DNA of 64,000 nt from the NCBI GenBank assembly GCA_026122225.1, contig JANEZZ010000475.1:251501-315500 (forward strand), given 5' to 3'. The notes beneath the pieces were generated by a model, which saw only the letters and a program-made list of their open reading frames with translations, had not been told where the DNA came from and did no database searches. The stretch comes from Heloderma charlesbogerti. Its lineage: Eukaryota > Chordata > Lepidosauria > Squamata > Helodermatidae. The position numbers were made by a program, and so were the translations under genes. This document shows positions 46,301 to 54,193 of the stretch, piece by piece (positions within the stretch are counted from its first letter, which is position 1; every line of letters begins with the position of its first letter).

Positions 46301-48182
46301 TGGAATCATTAAAAAAATGCTTACCCAGTATAGTTTTTTCTAAAATTTGGGGTTAAAAATACAAAATATCTAAAATATGTAATACAAGATAAAAATACAA
46401 ATCCATGAAAAGGTAAACAGCCTCAGGGTAGAGACAAAAGCTTAAGCTGAATACTAACATAATTTAAAAGGCCTAAATGAATAAAAAGGTTTTCGCCTGG
46501 TGCCAAAAATAAATCAGAGAATGTGCCAGGCAAGCCTCTCTTTGAGGGGGGCGGGGGGGGCGGCATTCCAAAGTTAGGGAACCACCACTGAAAAGGTCTT
46601 CATTTCCAAGATGGAGTGATAGGGGCATAACATTGGTATGAGATAATGTAACATATTGACAAATACGAAAAAAATGTAAAGTTTTTTTTGCAGTTTGATA
46701 TGCATGATATGGTAGCAGAAAAACCATATATTGCCATTCCCAGAAGCTTCGTGAGGGCAGTTGGCCAGGCAAAATTCCACGACAGCAGTTTCTCGCTGGC
46801 TCTGTGCCTGCAGTCTAATAGTAGAAAATGCAGCTAGCCATAGAAAACTACTGCTGAACAGCAGGGTGAGAAAGCCTGCAAACATTGGATAGCAGGGTTG
46901 GTTTTTTTCTTAGGTTGCTGTAGTGCCTGTTCTGAGAAGGGTGGGTGGATGAAAAAATGGTAACCTTTACAGTCCTTAGCTCAAAGAATATTGAAGACTA
47001 CTATAGAACTAAAGCCAGAAACTTTTTTATTGGGTCTAACAGATAAAGACATAAAAGAGAAGGGGGGAACCCTCTTTCTCTACATGACAACGGCTGCAAG
47101 GGTATCGTATGCACAAAAGTGGAAGAATGAAACAATACCAGCTGTGAGCGAGTGGATCATGAAAATGATGGAGCTGGCAGAGATGGCAAAACTTGCTGTT
47201 ATAATTAGAGAAGGGTCAACAACTAAATTTATGTTAGATTGCAAACCTTTTATAGAATTTGCACAAGAAATAGAGAAAAACCATATCTATGTATGTGGAT
47301 TTTGAACTTTGAGATGGTTCTCTTTTTTCTGTTGTTAAAATTAGGAGAAAGGAGATAATGTCTGTGAACTCAATGTATGATATACAACTAAGATAAGAAC
47401 TAGAGAATAATAATAATAATAAGCATTAGTTGTGTAAGGGGAGCCAAAGGTAGATATCTTACAATCTTGAGAGATATTTTAGTGTATGTGTATTGTTGTT
47501 GTGTTTCTGTTGTTGTGTTTTGTTTTTCTTTAAAAAAAATGGTAACCCTGCCACGGAACATAAACAATGGGGGTGAACGTTTTTTGTACATTTTCCAACA
47601 ATCCAGATAGCTCCAGAAACTCTCCATGTTATTAGGAAGATCCCCCAACACCATGGGGAGCTATGTGGAAACAGCTTCCCAGGCCGATAAAGTAATTCAT
47701 ACCTTGGCAGTTATACAGCTCACTGACCCTAACCCCAATGCCACATATTGTGATCTGCCAGCTGCTGGACAACCCCCCCCCCTTATTTTTGCAATCTTAA
47801 AGAGGCAGCAACCATCCATGTTTAGGGTTTGGCTTGTGGGGAGTCACAAATTGTGCAGACCTGCTGTAGGGATTTTGGCTTTAACTTCCTGGAGTCAAAC
47901 TTAATCTTCCCTGCTTGCTTTGTTTATACAGGGAATAAGATTGATTTAGCGGATAAAAGAGAAGTTTCCCAACAAAGAGCAGAAGAATTTTCTGAAGCCC
48001 AAGACATGTACTATCTGGAGACCTCGGCTAAAGAATCCGATAATGTGGAAAAACTCTTTCTGGACTTGGCTTGTCGGTTGATCAGCGAGGCGAGGCAAAA
48101 CACGCTTGTGAACAATGTGGAATCCCCGTTACCAGGCGAAGGGAAAAGTATCAGCTATTTGACTTGCTGTAATTTCAACTGA
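25227..48182 (+). CDS. RAB30: RAB30 small GTPase, four coding exons
   Basis: Joining 25227-25319, 30209-30292, 35653-35836 and 47932-48182 gives 612 nt, or 203 residues plus TGA, the same length as human RAB30. All junctions are GT-AG. The motifs are complete: P-loop GNAGVGKT at residues 16-23, switch I threonine T41 in [15 protein letters not shown] at 63-69 with the catalytic-type Q68, NKID at 122-125, and ETSAK at 150-154. The C-terminus is CCNFN, with a double cysteine for geranylgeranylation followed by three residues. Rab30 is a Golgi-associated Rab that cycles between GDP and GTP. The start ATG lies 8 nt into its exon and is followed by a second ATG at codon 3; the first gives the family N-terminus [16 protein letters not shown] is convergent downstream. 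Confidence 0.98.
25372..25399. repeat. (ATTC)n microsatellite
   Basis: Six or seven ATTC units directly before a SINE tail, just inside RAB30 intron 1. Confidence 0.93.
25400..25592 (-). mobile_element. tRNA-derived SINE (family A), near complete
   Basis: On the - strand it reads AGGGATCATAGCTCAGTGGT (A box), TTTGCATGCAGGAGGTCCC, then GGTTCAATCCCC (B box). It ends at the GAAACTGCCTTATAC-type tail beside the (ATTC)n, which may be its 3' microsatellite. Confidence 0.85.
25593..26399. other. RAB30: RAB30 intron 1, unassigned
   Basis: No further repeat recognised, apart from CATGGTTTGCAAACC-like words near 26190-26240 that recall family P. Confidence 0.4.
26400..26968 (+). mobile_element. L2 LINE, 5'-truncated, same subfamily as position 1
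   Basis: It begins at CTCATATTACGCCAG, matching 1608 of the first copy. It runs collinearly through the last part of ORF2 ([30 protein letters not shown], ending FLFSQAF then TAG) and the 3' UTR into an AAATAAATAAATAA tail. Few differences from the first copy, with one frameshift near 26545. It sits in RAB30 intron 1 in sense orientation. Confidence 0.92.
27056..27235 (+). mobile_element. tRNA-derived SINE (family A), + strand
   Basis: TAGCTTAGTGGTAGAGCCCC, then CTTTGCATGCAGAAGATCCC and a diverged B box (TATTCAGCCCC). The tail contains CCAGGCTAGATGAACAAAA. Confidence 0.8.
27661..28092. repeat. Palindromic non-autonomous element (family P), largest copy
   Basis: The left part reads AAGCCATGGTTTATTTAAACC and GCAAACCATGGTTTGTTTTC. 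The right part reads CAACAAACCATGGTTAATT and AAACCATGGTTTGTTGTTACC. The ends are inverted copies over about 40 bp, with a unique middle. No ORF of note and no firm target duplication. Confidence 0.6.
28121..28390 (+). mobile_element. CR1-like LINE with internal (TG)n
   Basis: 28139-28240 translates to a CR1 ORF2 segment ([30 protein letters not shown]). A (TG)n at 28244-28270 follows, then IEVYGLHGK and the 3' UTR ending TTCTTCTTATGTTCTTATGA. The phrase GGCCTCCATGGGAAACAG is doubled in tandem. Confidence 0.8.
28391..29300. other. RAB30: RAB30 intron 1, apparently unique
   Basis: No repeat recognised. The 258-residue - strand ORF over this region shows no known motif and partly translates the (TG)n, so it is not called. 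Confidence 0.45.
29301..29503 (-). mobile_element. Family B SINE
   Basis: Tail (ATGATATCCCACCTTGCCTCC), core with ATGTGCTTCATGGCAGAGTAG, and head (AGTGTGGCATAGTGATCAAAA on the - strand). Confidence 0.75.
30209..30292 (+). CDS. RAB30: RAB30 coding exon 2
   Basis: Acceptor TTCTCCAG ends at 30208 and the donor AAG|GTAAGG starts at 30293. It codes residues 32-59 with switch I (GATIGVDF). Phase 0 at both ends, 84 nt. Confidence 0.97.
30588..30722. mobile_element. Palindromic MITE (family M)
   Basis: GGGGTGGGCAATTTGTGGCC at the left and GGGCTGCAAGTTGCCCACCC at the right are inverted, around GGCTATGCTGGCTAGGGCTG. Confidence 0.8.
30723..31391. other. RAB30: RAB30 intron 2, unassigned
   Basis: A (GGT)n/poly-G tract lies at about 30780-30808. 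Otherwise no recognised feature. Confidence 0.4.
31392..31525. mobile_element. Palindromic MITE (family M)
   Basis: CAGCCTTCCCCAACCTGGTG at the left and ACACCAGATTGAGGAAGGCC at the right are inverted copies. Confidence 0.8.
31561..31830 (+). mobile_element. CR1-like LINE fragment, decayed
   Basis: TTTACTGCCACAGTAAATGG, GATGACTTTAAAAGGGGGTTA and AAGACTAGATGGGCCCTTATG follow the family order (LP..., DGFKRG, then 3' UTR). Confidence 0.65.
32148..32285. mobile_element. Palindromic MITE (family M)
   Basis: ATCAGGGCTGGGGAATGAGTGG and CATCTGGAGGGCCACATGTTCCCC are inverted ends around GTTGTCTGGGGCCGATGGGG. Confidence 0.82.
32346..32514. mobile_element. Palindromic MITE (family V)
   Basis: Inverted ends: AGTGGAGGCTGGTGGCTCC-like start and GATTCACCACCTCCACT end. 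CGGGTTTTGGTCAGAACTGG in the left half pairs with TTTTCTGACTGAAACCCGG in the right. Diverged sister of the tighter copy at 45122. Confidence 0.7.
32515..34147. other. RAB30: RAB30 intron 2, mostly unassigned
   Basis: Family S fragments occur near 33068, 33410 and 33915. 33480-33890 has the look of a decayed LINE 3' end (AAGCCTTGTAAAACAAAAAG, GAGAGAATTCCACAGATTTAG) on the - strand, but it could not be assigned. Confidence 0.4.
34148..34258. mobile_element. Palindromic MITE (family M), short
   Basis: AGGACAGCCTTTCGTGGCCGG with GGATGGGGAAGGCTGTTCTAGG; the outer words are inverted copies. Confidence 0.7.
34490..34610 (+). mobile_element. CR1-like LINE fragment
   Basis: GGGGACACGATAGAGGTTCAT corresponds to GDLIEVY of CR1 ORF2. 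It fades within about 100 bp. Confidence 0.55.
35020..35485 (+). mobile_element. CR1-like LINE, decayed 3' part
   Basis: AAAAGGAAGCACTTCTTTACGC matches the KYFFT segment of the CR1 ORF2 end. 35190-35480 carries GATGGCTGAATGGAGCTTCC and TGATCCAGCAAGGTTCTTC of the 3' UTR, same subfamily as 24010. Confidence 0.62.
35653..35836 (+). CDS. RAB30: RAB30 coding exon 3
   Basis: Acceptor AACAAG ends at 35652, with a T-rich tract about 20 bp upstream. The donor is GTGG|GTAAGA at 35837. It codes residues 60-120 plus the first base of G121, including [11 protein letters not shown] and the [15 protein letters not shown] core strand. Phase 0 in, phase 1 out. Confidence 0.97.
35837..36912. other. RAB30: RAB30 intron 3, left part
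   Basis: Contains poly-C near 36400 and a short (CAC)n near 36600. The last 11 bases (36902-36912) are the left target duplication of the older BovB. The words just before it (GAGCAGGGGTAGGCAACTTG) match the start of the family M MITE, so BovB probably landed in such a MITE. Confidence 0.55.
37521..40739 (-). mobile_element. Full-length BovB (RTE) LINE, nested, intact
   Basis: Inserted inside the older BovB on the opposite strand. The target duplication GGGAAAAGCAGT is exact at 37509-37520 and 40740-40751. The 5' end (- strand) is CCTTCATGGATCACTGCC at about 40739, preceded by a short C run. The 3' end is the stop codon at 37530 followed by ACAACAACA. The 5' UTR is about 66 nt and the 3' UTR about 9 nt, so nearly the whole element is ORF. 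Length is about 3219 bp, the full size of BovB. It lies antisense in RAB30 intron 3. Confidence 0.97.
37530..40673 (-). CDS. BovB ORF: endonuclease-reverse transcriptase, 1047 aa, intact
   Basis: An uninterrupted reading frame. An AP-like endonuclease occupies roughly residues 108-345: [31 protein letters not shown] (D246, N248), NQIDYVL and SDHELL (D339, H340). Reverse transcriptase follows at about 560-850: [26 protein letters not shown], box [12 protein letters not shown] (D692), box [17 protein letters not shown], box C YADD (792-795) and FLGSKIT. The C-terminal region has [25 protein letters not shown] and the terminal KSRTRLND. The protein nicks DNA and primes reverse transcription of its RNA there. 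All catalytic residues that I can check are present, so it could be active. BovB is known for horizontal transfer between squamates and ruminants. Confidence 0.96.
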   Translation of the reverse strand: MPCRATQDGQVMVESSDKMWSTGEGNGNPLQYSCQENPMERITRLKEMTPEDEPLRSEGVQYATGEEQRVFPSSARKSEAAGPKPKGHSAVDVSGGEKKIRCCKEQYCLGTWNVRSMNQGKLEVVKHEMARLNIDILGISELKWTGMGEFNSGDHHIYYCGQESLRRNGVALIVNKRVGKAVLGYNLKNDRMISVRIQGKPFNITVIQVYAPTTEAEEAEVDRFYEDLQHLLELTPKKDVLFIIGDWNAKVGSQEITGITGRHGLGVQNEAGQRLIEFCQENMLIIANTLFQQHKRRLYTWTSPDGQYRNQIDYVLCSQRWRSSIQSVKTRPGADCGSDHELLLAKFRLKLKNVGKTTKPFRYDLNHIPDEYTVEVRNRFQGLDLIDRVPEELWTEVRNIVQEAATKSVPKKKKCKKAKWLSDEALQVAHERREAKSKGERGRYTQLNAEFQRIARRDKKAFLNEQCKEIEANNRMGKTRDLFKKIGDLKGTFCAKTGMIKDKEGRDLTEADEIKKRWQEYTEELYRKDLNVPDSHDSAVTELEPDILESEVKWALGSISNNKASGDDSIPAELFKILEDDAVKVLHSICQQIWNTQQWPQDWKRSVYIPIPKKGNAKECSNYRTIALISHASKVMLKILQARLQQYANRELPEVQAGFRRGRGTRDQIANIRCIMEKAREFQKNVYFCFIDYAKAFDCVDHNKLWQILKVMGVPDHLTCLLRNLYEGQEATVRTRHGTTEWFKIGKGVRQGCILSPCLFNLYAEYIMRNAGLDESEVGIKIAGRIINNLRYADDTTLMAESEEDLKSLLLRVKEESAKAGLKLNIKKTKIMASGPITSWHIEGEEMEAVTDFTFLGSKITANGDCSHEIKRRLLLGRKAMANLDSIVRSRDITLSTKVRLIKAMVFPVVMYGCESWTIRKAERRRIDAFELWCWRRLLRVPWTARRSNQSILKEINPDCSLEGQIMKLKLQYFGHLMRRENSLEKTLMLGKTEGKRRRGRQRMRWLDSITDAMNMNLSTLRERTQDRKAWRAMVHGVTKSRTRLND
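43365..44129. other. RAB30: RAB30 intron 3, between BovB and CR1
   Basis: 43365-43420 (ATGGCCCCCGGCCACATTAGG) may be the remainder of the MITE hit by BovB. 43500-43880 contains an imperfect inverted arrangement of AACTCTGTAGTGTCTCTCTG and ACCACAGAGTTTGGCTGGC. No gene. Confidence 0.4.
44130..44268 (-). mobile_element. CR1-like LINE 3' UTR fragment
   Basis: AACATAAGAATGTAAGAGCC, GGTCTGTCTAGTCCAGC and CAAGCAGGACATGAGTGC. Confidence 0.75.
44523..44738 (-). mobile_element. Family B SINE
   Basis: Tail TTTATTTATTTCTTACATTT, core GTCACCCAGTGAACATCAT and tRNA-like head (GTGGAGTAGTGGTTACAGC on the - strand). Confidence 0.8.
45122..45246. mobile_element. Palindromic MITE (family V)
   Basis: AGAGGCTGGTGGCTCCGATG at the left and AGGAGCCACCAGCCTCCACT at the right. 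CAGTGGGGCAGTGAATC pairs with GATTCACTGCCCCATTG. Arms of about 45 bp around a short middle with CAGAACGCTAAAGGAGC. Confidence 0.85.
45247..46439. other. RAB30: RAB30 intron 3, apparently unique
   Basis: No repeat recognised. 45690-46090 has balanced composition, no simple sequence and no coding signal; it could include conserved non-coding sequence but that cannot be judged here. Confidence 0.4.
46440..46620 (-). mobile_element. L2-like LINE 3' end, decayed
   Basis: The + strand word AAAAAGGTTTTCGCCTGGTGCC is the reverse of the L2 ORF2 end [29 protein letters not shown] and CACTGAAAAGGTCTTC follow in the right order. A poly-G insertion lies at about 46550-46560. Confidence 0.65.
46966..47533 (+). 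mobile_element. L1 LINE, 5'-truncated 3' end
   Basis: It is flanked by the 14-bp target duplication AAAAAATGGTAACC (46952-46965 and 47534-47547). The duplication begins with As, as expected for L1 endonuclease cutting at TTTT/A. 46991-47305 translates to the C-terminus of L1 ORF2 ([43 protein letters not shown]). The 3' UTR holds (AAT)n near 47406-47420. The element ends about 400 bp before RAB30 exon 4. Confidence 0.9.
46991..47305 (+). pseudogene. L1 ORF2 C-terminal fragment
   Basis: 104 codons ending at the natural stop (TGA 47303-47305). It contains the [21 protein letters not shown] region typical of the L1 ORF2 tail. It lacks endonuclease and reverse transcriptase, so it is not functional. 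The upstream bases back to 46966 read as L1 only with a frame change. Confidence 0.82.
47932..48182 (+). CDS. RAB30: RAB30 coding exon 4 (terminal)
   Basis: Acceptor TTATACAG ends at 47931; phase 1 in (G|GG for G121). It codes [14 protein letters not shown], the ETSAK motif and the hypervariable tail [11 protein letters not shown], with the stop TGA at 48180-48182. Confidence 0.97.
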
Positions 48183-51100
48183 TACCAGTTGGGCCCCAAG
48201 GTTTATGACTATTTCTTCTTGACAAGGCCTGTCTCGACGGAGGTGATTCCTGCCACCGCAACCCAATCTGACTGGTGGATGTAGTCAGGTTCCCAGTCTT
48301 GAAGCATGGCAGGCTGGCCACTTCGCCTGCGGGGTCAGCATAGAATATAACTTGGTTTAATCTTTTGTTTTGTTTTTGATTTCCCTGTAATGTGGAGGTT
48401 AGGATTCAAGAGGGTGCTAGATATCCTATGGCCAGCAGACGACAGGTCACTGCTTCACTTCTTGGAAGCGACTCAGAAAGCTTCCCTTGGAAATGCTGAA
48501 TAATGCAAGATCTCTCTTGCATGGCATGTTTTGGATCTTTAAGTAAGGAAACTGAAATGCACATTAGCCATTAGGCAGCTGCTCTGGGCTGCCAGCTAAG
48601 CAAATACCTGTATATAGATCACAGCCCAAAGCACTGGTTTTTAGGGCACAACTGAACAAAGTGTGTGTGTGTGTGCGTGTGTTTCTTTTTTTAAGCGTTA
48701 ATGTCTCCCATGTTCAGGCACTTTCATCGACATGGAAGTTTAAAATAGAAATGCCAATACTTTGAAACCAACAAGAGTTCTTTGGGTACTCCTAATTTGG
48801 TGAACTGTTGCCCAGGCTAAACATTAGATGCGGTCCATTACAGCTCACTCTGTTCTGTACAGAATCTAGAAAAAGTTCACTAATAAGTACCAATCATAAA
48901 CAGACCAACAAACCTCTTTCTGTTGGTACAAGCAAATATAGCACAGTCCTTTTTGACTGGGTGCATTTTATGTGGATTTAAATTTTGGCAACTAAAGGAC
49001 AGTGCATTTTAGCTATTAAAGAGGAACATTAAGAGTCCTCTCTGAACTTGACCTGATGTTCCAAAGTTTGCAGTTAAAGTTAGCATTTTTGTACACTTCT
49101 GCCATATAATGGGGCTTCCATTCCCACTCTCCCTTGCAGAAGTGACCTAATAAGGGTTATTAATATGGTTTATTATTTCAGGACTTAGTAGAAATAGCCC
49201 TTCTTTGGAATGCTGGAAATTTGGGCAACATACATGGTTGTCTGTTTAAATGCTAAAGGAATATTGTAACACTAAGGAATATTGTAACACACTGAGATTT
49301 GGGGCTGGCCTAAAATATACACGTCCACCGTAAGCACAGGCACCATATGTGATGTGCACTGCTAAACACCCATTTGAAGGCTCTTAAGTTGGTATTTATT
49401 AATGTCAAAAGCTTGTCTGAGGAAGATATTACAAGAGTAAAACCCCAAGATCAGTCCAGATATGAGCTGCTCAAAATAGCCCTTGTCAGCCAGTGTGTAA
49501 AGGAACAACACTGGGTATGCTTTTAATTCAACCAGAGCCCATGTGGCACTTGACCAGCAGCCATTTGTGGAAATGCATTTCTCATCGGGACGTGAATGCA
49601 GAGTTTCATAGGTTTTTATAAGCTTAGGAATAAAATGGCAATGCATGTTCCGAATCTATTACGGATCGTTATTCGGGCTGTGATCCATCAGGCAAAGCTA
49701 TAGCTCTGAGAAATGTCAAATTGCCTTCCCTTCCATGTAGTTGCTTGCAGGCTCGCAGTTGTAGCTCATCTGTCTGCTTTGCTATCTTGGGCTCAAGTGC
49801 GTGCGTGTGTGTATGTCTAAATGTTGGTTTGGGCAATTCCCTTGATCCAAAACCTCAATATTGGAAGCAGTGTGGGATGTGTCCTGCCCTCATCTCTATC
49901 ATTATTACACCTCTAGTGCCATGCTCGAAGAATGTGTTGGATTTTACAAATCTGACATTAAGCGAGGAACTGAAGGAGCAGACACAGCCCTTTCTCAGTT
50001 ATTGGTGTTGACGTGCTTACCCTGAAAGGAAGGGTGGAACTTTCTGGGTCACTGTGGACCCACCATGGATTGTAATTTTAGTATTAATTCGCTGGTTATT
50101 CTGTATTTAGTATTAGTTCGGTATTTGCAAAAGGGAATGGGTGCACAGTATGCTGGGAAATGAATGGATGCCATGCCAGATAGCATCTCAACCAGTCTCC
50201 AGTGAAAGCATAGACACTGATGTGCTCTTACACATTGAACCTTCATTTCAAGAGGCTTGCGCCAGGGAGGTTGTACCCAATTGCTGAGAGGTGGGCCCTT
50301 TTGCATTAAAAAGCTGCTAAACTTTTAGCCTTTTTGAGAATAAAGCTGACATTTTAAAATAGTGTCCTTATTTCTGCCAGCCGCACAAGGTTTACTTGAT
50401 TTCAAAATCCAAAATAAATGTAGCAGAGCACATACTTTGCATGGAGAAGGGAAAGACCTCTGTCTGAGAGCCTGGAGCTTCACTGTGAGGCAGTCAACAA
50501 TACTGCCCGAGATGGACAAAATAGTCTGTCATGGTAAAAGCCAGTTTCCTGTGTTCCTATATCACTGAGATAGAGAGATATGAGAAAAGCAGTGAGTTTG
50601 TTACAAAAAATTATTTCGTAGGGTCTAGCTATCTCTTGTGCAGGAGATCCATGAGCAGAGCTCCTAGGGTTCTTATGTTTTAAAGCAGCTGTATGGAACT
50701 CTACATTTGGCAGCAGTGCGGGAGAAATAAGCTGTCCTACACCTTAAACTGGAGGTGAGGAATCTCCTATACAGCTACCACACAGCTCAAACAAAAGTGC
50801 AGACTCCTGTCAGCCCAGGAGAGAATGCCTTGCGTAAAGTCAGCCAGCGAGTTCATGTATGAGCTGAAATTTCAGTTTGCACTCTATGCTCTTAACCAGG
50901 ATGTTATAGCCGTTTTCCTTTTTAAATGCAAGAAGGTAGTCCTCATGATCACCGCACTGGAGAATCTCAGAGGCAGCAGTGTCCTTCAGTGGTGAATTAG
51001 TTATAGGAACTGTACAGCCATGCATTATGCCCATCACCAGCACCATCCTTTAGGGGTCATTGGTGTTCCACTCTGGCAGACTGCCACTTTTCTTTCCCCA

Positions 51101-52126
51101 CTGCCAAATTTTGCATTAGTACAGAACCATGGAATACAGACAGGCCTGCATGGGCGGTTCTTAAGGTAATGAGGGATAAAGCTACACTTTAGAAAAGCTT
51201 TGACTCTTCCTTGGTCTCCCTTCTCTGGAACTGCACATCTAGAATAAATAGTAAAGGTCCTTTGCACACTGACCTACTTTGTAAACACTCTGAGCAGTTG
51301 CAGGAATATAAAACTCTTTGGGAAACGTGTGGATAGCCAAAAGGACCCCTTCAGGGCTCCTGCATTTTAAGGCAAACTGGAAGTATGCAGCGCATTGTGT
51401 TAAGACATCCATTTTTAACTATAGGCATCTAACGGCTCAATCAGCAATGTATTGTTCTATAACCATGGGTTTTTAGCAGAGCTGTGTTCCAGATGTTGCG
51501 TTCTTTTTCTACAGCTGCATACCCAAGCCTAAAAAACCTTCCCATTGGTAGACTAGAGCAGCTACTGCCATTCATCCTCTTTTAGTACTTCGCCTGGATT
51601 TAAAGGCAGATTTCTTTCCCTCTCCATTTTGTACAGAGTATCCTGAACTGCACTACAAAATCATTGGCATGTTCCAAGAACTTGTGTACTATATATCCGT
51701 ATCCCAGTGTGCTAGATTTCATCTCCAACGAACACTTGCATTCATGGCTGTACTTGAGCAAAACAAACCCCAGCAGTACTTTTCCTCCTCACAATGCTCA
51801 CTGGAACCACCTCCAGCCACCGCTGATGGTAGGCCATGTACACCTTAATTCACACGGATGTTTTACAGGGGCAGTGAGGAGGGACCTGAGAAAGGAATGC
51901 GTTCGCTTGTGTGAGTGAACCATCTTGATCTATGAAGAGAAGCAGAGGTAATCCTTCTCTGCATCAAGAGAACAGCTCGTGTTGTCTAAATAAGCTTTAT
52001 TTAAAATATTTCTTAACCACCCTTCATCTAGAGGTTTCATGGACAGTGCACTAAAGTGTGAATAAAAACCACTCGCACAAACCTGTAAGTACAATGTAGT
52101 AACAAAAAAACATTAAGCAGAATAAA
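48183..52126 (+). other. RAB30: Probable long RAB30 3' UTR
   Basis: About 4-5 kb downstream of the stop is free of recognised SINE, LINE and MITE copies, in sharp contrast to the introns. That fits an exonic 3' UTR. Canonical AATAAA hexamers on the + strand lie at 49629, 50339, 50413, 51243, 52061 and 52121. Which of them is used cannot be told. A (GT)n is at 48659-48682. The end is an inference. Confidence 0.55.
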
Positions 52127-53369
52127 AAGCACATCTGAACCCAGCTCTCACTGGTCTATGACATGCCACGTTGGCTCTCAGCGTAACATAAACATTAGCA
52201 GTAGTAGTATGTTTAAAACTTATATTTGAAAGACCCAGGAGAGGAAGCCACCACTAAAATTTTGCCTATGGAGCAAGGAAGCTTCTTCCCAATATTTGCC
52301 GAGTTCTGCTTATTCTCCAAAATTCTACTAGCTCAAAGAGTTAAAAAAAGAAAGGGGACTACTTCTCACTGAAGTAGTATACCTGTGTCTGAACTGTACC
52401 ACTACAAACGGCAAGGAAAGGCTCCCAGGACTAAGGCGCCCTTTGTTTTTGTATAAACATCCCTTCACCTAGAAAACTATGTTATGGAAGGGTTCTAGCT
52501 TTCTTGTTGTCATCTGTGTTCTAGATGCAGGAAGTCTTTTTCATATGGAGAAGTATTCAGTCACATCAGCCCCCCCCCCCCCCCCCGCAGCCTAAAGTGA
52601 TACAGTCCAAACAAGGTTTACCACCTCATTAAGAACTCAATCCAAGATATGTGAAGTGGATAAAACAGTATGGTTTACACCAGGGGTGGGGAATCTCAGG
52701 GTTCCCCAGAAGGCCATTCCCTTCTCCCAACCACAAATTGTTTAGTGGTTTCCTAGCTTTTGTGCACTTTTTTCTCCATTCTGAAAGGTTGAAATGTCTC
52801 TCCTAAGGCTTAGTTACTGCCAGGAAGAGCTTTAAGCTGAGATATGCTGGTATTTTCTGTTTGCCTTTGGCTCTGCCCTTTTCACCTTCAGCCCCACCAC
52901 TGGAATGTGGCCATTGAAAGCTTCTCCAAAACTGAATTTGCCCATCAGACACCCCTGTTTACACTATGTGAACGGAATATTGGCAATTATGATTTTTTTT
53001 TAAATTAGCTATGTGATTTCTGTTTCCAAGATGAAGTCAAGATTTTCATAACTTTTTTTGTATACAAGAGTATTGTTGGGTTGGGTCTTTTGGAAATTTG
53101 GCAATAGCACCATCAACATTATTAGGAAGATGCTAGAGTAGCCACATGCCAGCATAGTATCAGAGGCATTTAAACCCACTGGTGGCCAATGTCTTAATTT
53201 AAGTACACCTAACACTGTAGTTTCAGATCCAGATCAACATAAAGTAGGGATTGAATCAAATTGATTTTAATATCAATTATACTACAGCTTTAAAATACTG
53301 AAAGATTTTCTGTGCCTGTGGATTGAAAAAAAATCTATCTGGATAGTGGCTCTGCATTTTCTTACTACA
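52127..53369. other. Unassigned sequence between convergent genes
   Basis: Poly-C tract near 52570-52586. 52680-52960 has words of a family M-like element (CAGGGGTGGGGAATCTCAGG). No gene. Confidence 0.4.
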
Positions 53370-53421
53370 TTTCTATATCACCCAATAACCCAAGCCAAAG
53401 CTCTCTGGGTGTTCAACTCCA
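53370..53421 (-). mobile_element. L2 LINE 3' UTR scrap
   Basis: ATATCACCCAATAACCCAAGCC then AAAGCTCTCTGGGTG is the reverse of the L2 3' UTR word CCCAGAGAGCTTTGGCTATTG. Confidence 0.7.
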
Positions 53422-53429
53422 AAAAGTTT

Positions 53430-53582
53430 AATGGGTGACCTTAAACAGGTCACACACTTTCAGCCTAACCTACCTCACAGCTTGTTGAAGATAAAATGGA
53501 GTGGAGGGGTGCGGGGAGGAGGAGCAAACCCACACACCTTCCCCTGAGCTCCTTGGAGGAAGGGTGGGGTAAGCATAAATAG
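53430..53582 (+). mobile_element. Family B SINE, head missing
   Basis: GGGTGACCTTAAACAGGTCAC, CCTAACCTACCTCACAGC and GAGCTCCTTGGAGGAAGGGTG in + order. Confidence 0.7.
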
Positions 53583-53944
53583 ACTTCTCTCATATAGTGG
53601 TGTCACAATTTGCTGAGGTGTTAACGGGCAACACAGCAATGAGATCCTGCCTGCATGTCCACCAAGCGCCTAACTTCCATCCAGCAGTCAAGATCAGTCA
53701 CAAGGGCTCTTTTGCAGGCAGAAAGCCAGCAAAGCAAATAAACCACAATCCACAATTTATGCAAGCCCCTCCTTTCCCTTCCCATACCTTGAACCAGGTG
53801 ATCAGGGTGATCATTAATCTGACCAAGAACGCTGGATGGGACATTGCAACCTCTGGGCCCATACATGCTGTGCCAGTTTACAGACACAGATATTTGGGTA
53901 AACTAGGGATATATAGACTAGCTCCATTACAGCAAGGGGACATT

Positions 53945-54150
53945 TAAGGTTGTAATCCAACATGCATGAGTGGGAGTAAGCCCTATTGAACACAGCGAGA
54001 TCTATTTTCACAGAGCCAAGGAAAGGACCAGGCAGCAGGGAAACTCTTGCTGAACTAACGGAGCAACTGTATGTATGTCTACTCAGATGTAGGTCCCACT
54101 GAGTTCAGTGGGGCTTACTCCAATGTTCATAAGGTTGCAGCCTTATACAC
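53945..54150. repeat. Two family S dispersed repeats
   Basis: GAGTGGGAGTAAGCCCTATTG and TGAGTTCAGTGGGGCTTACTCC, about 140 bp apart. Confidence 0.6.
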
Positions 54151-54193
54151 CAATCCTATAAATACAGTTTCCAAAATGGCAAAGTATCCTTTG

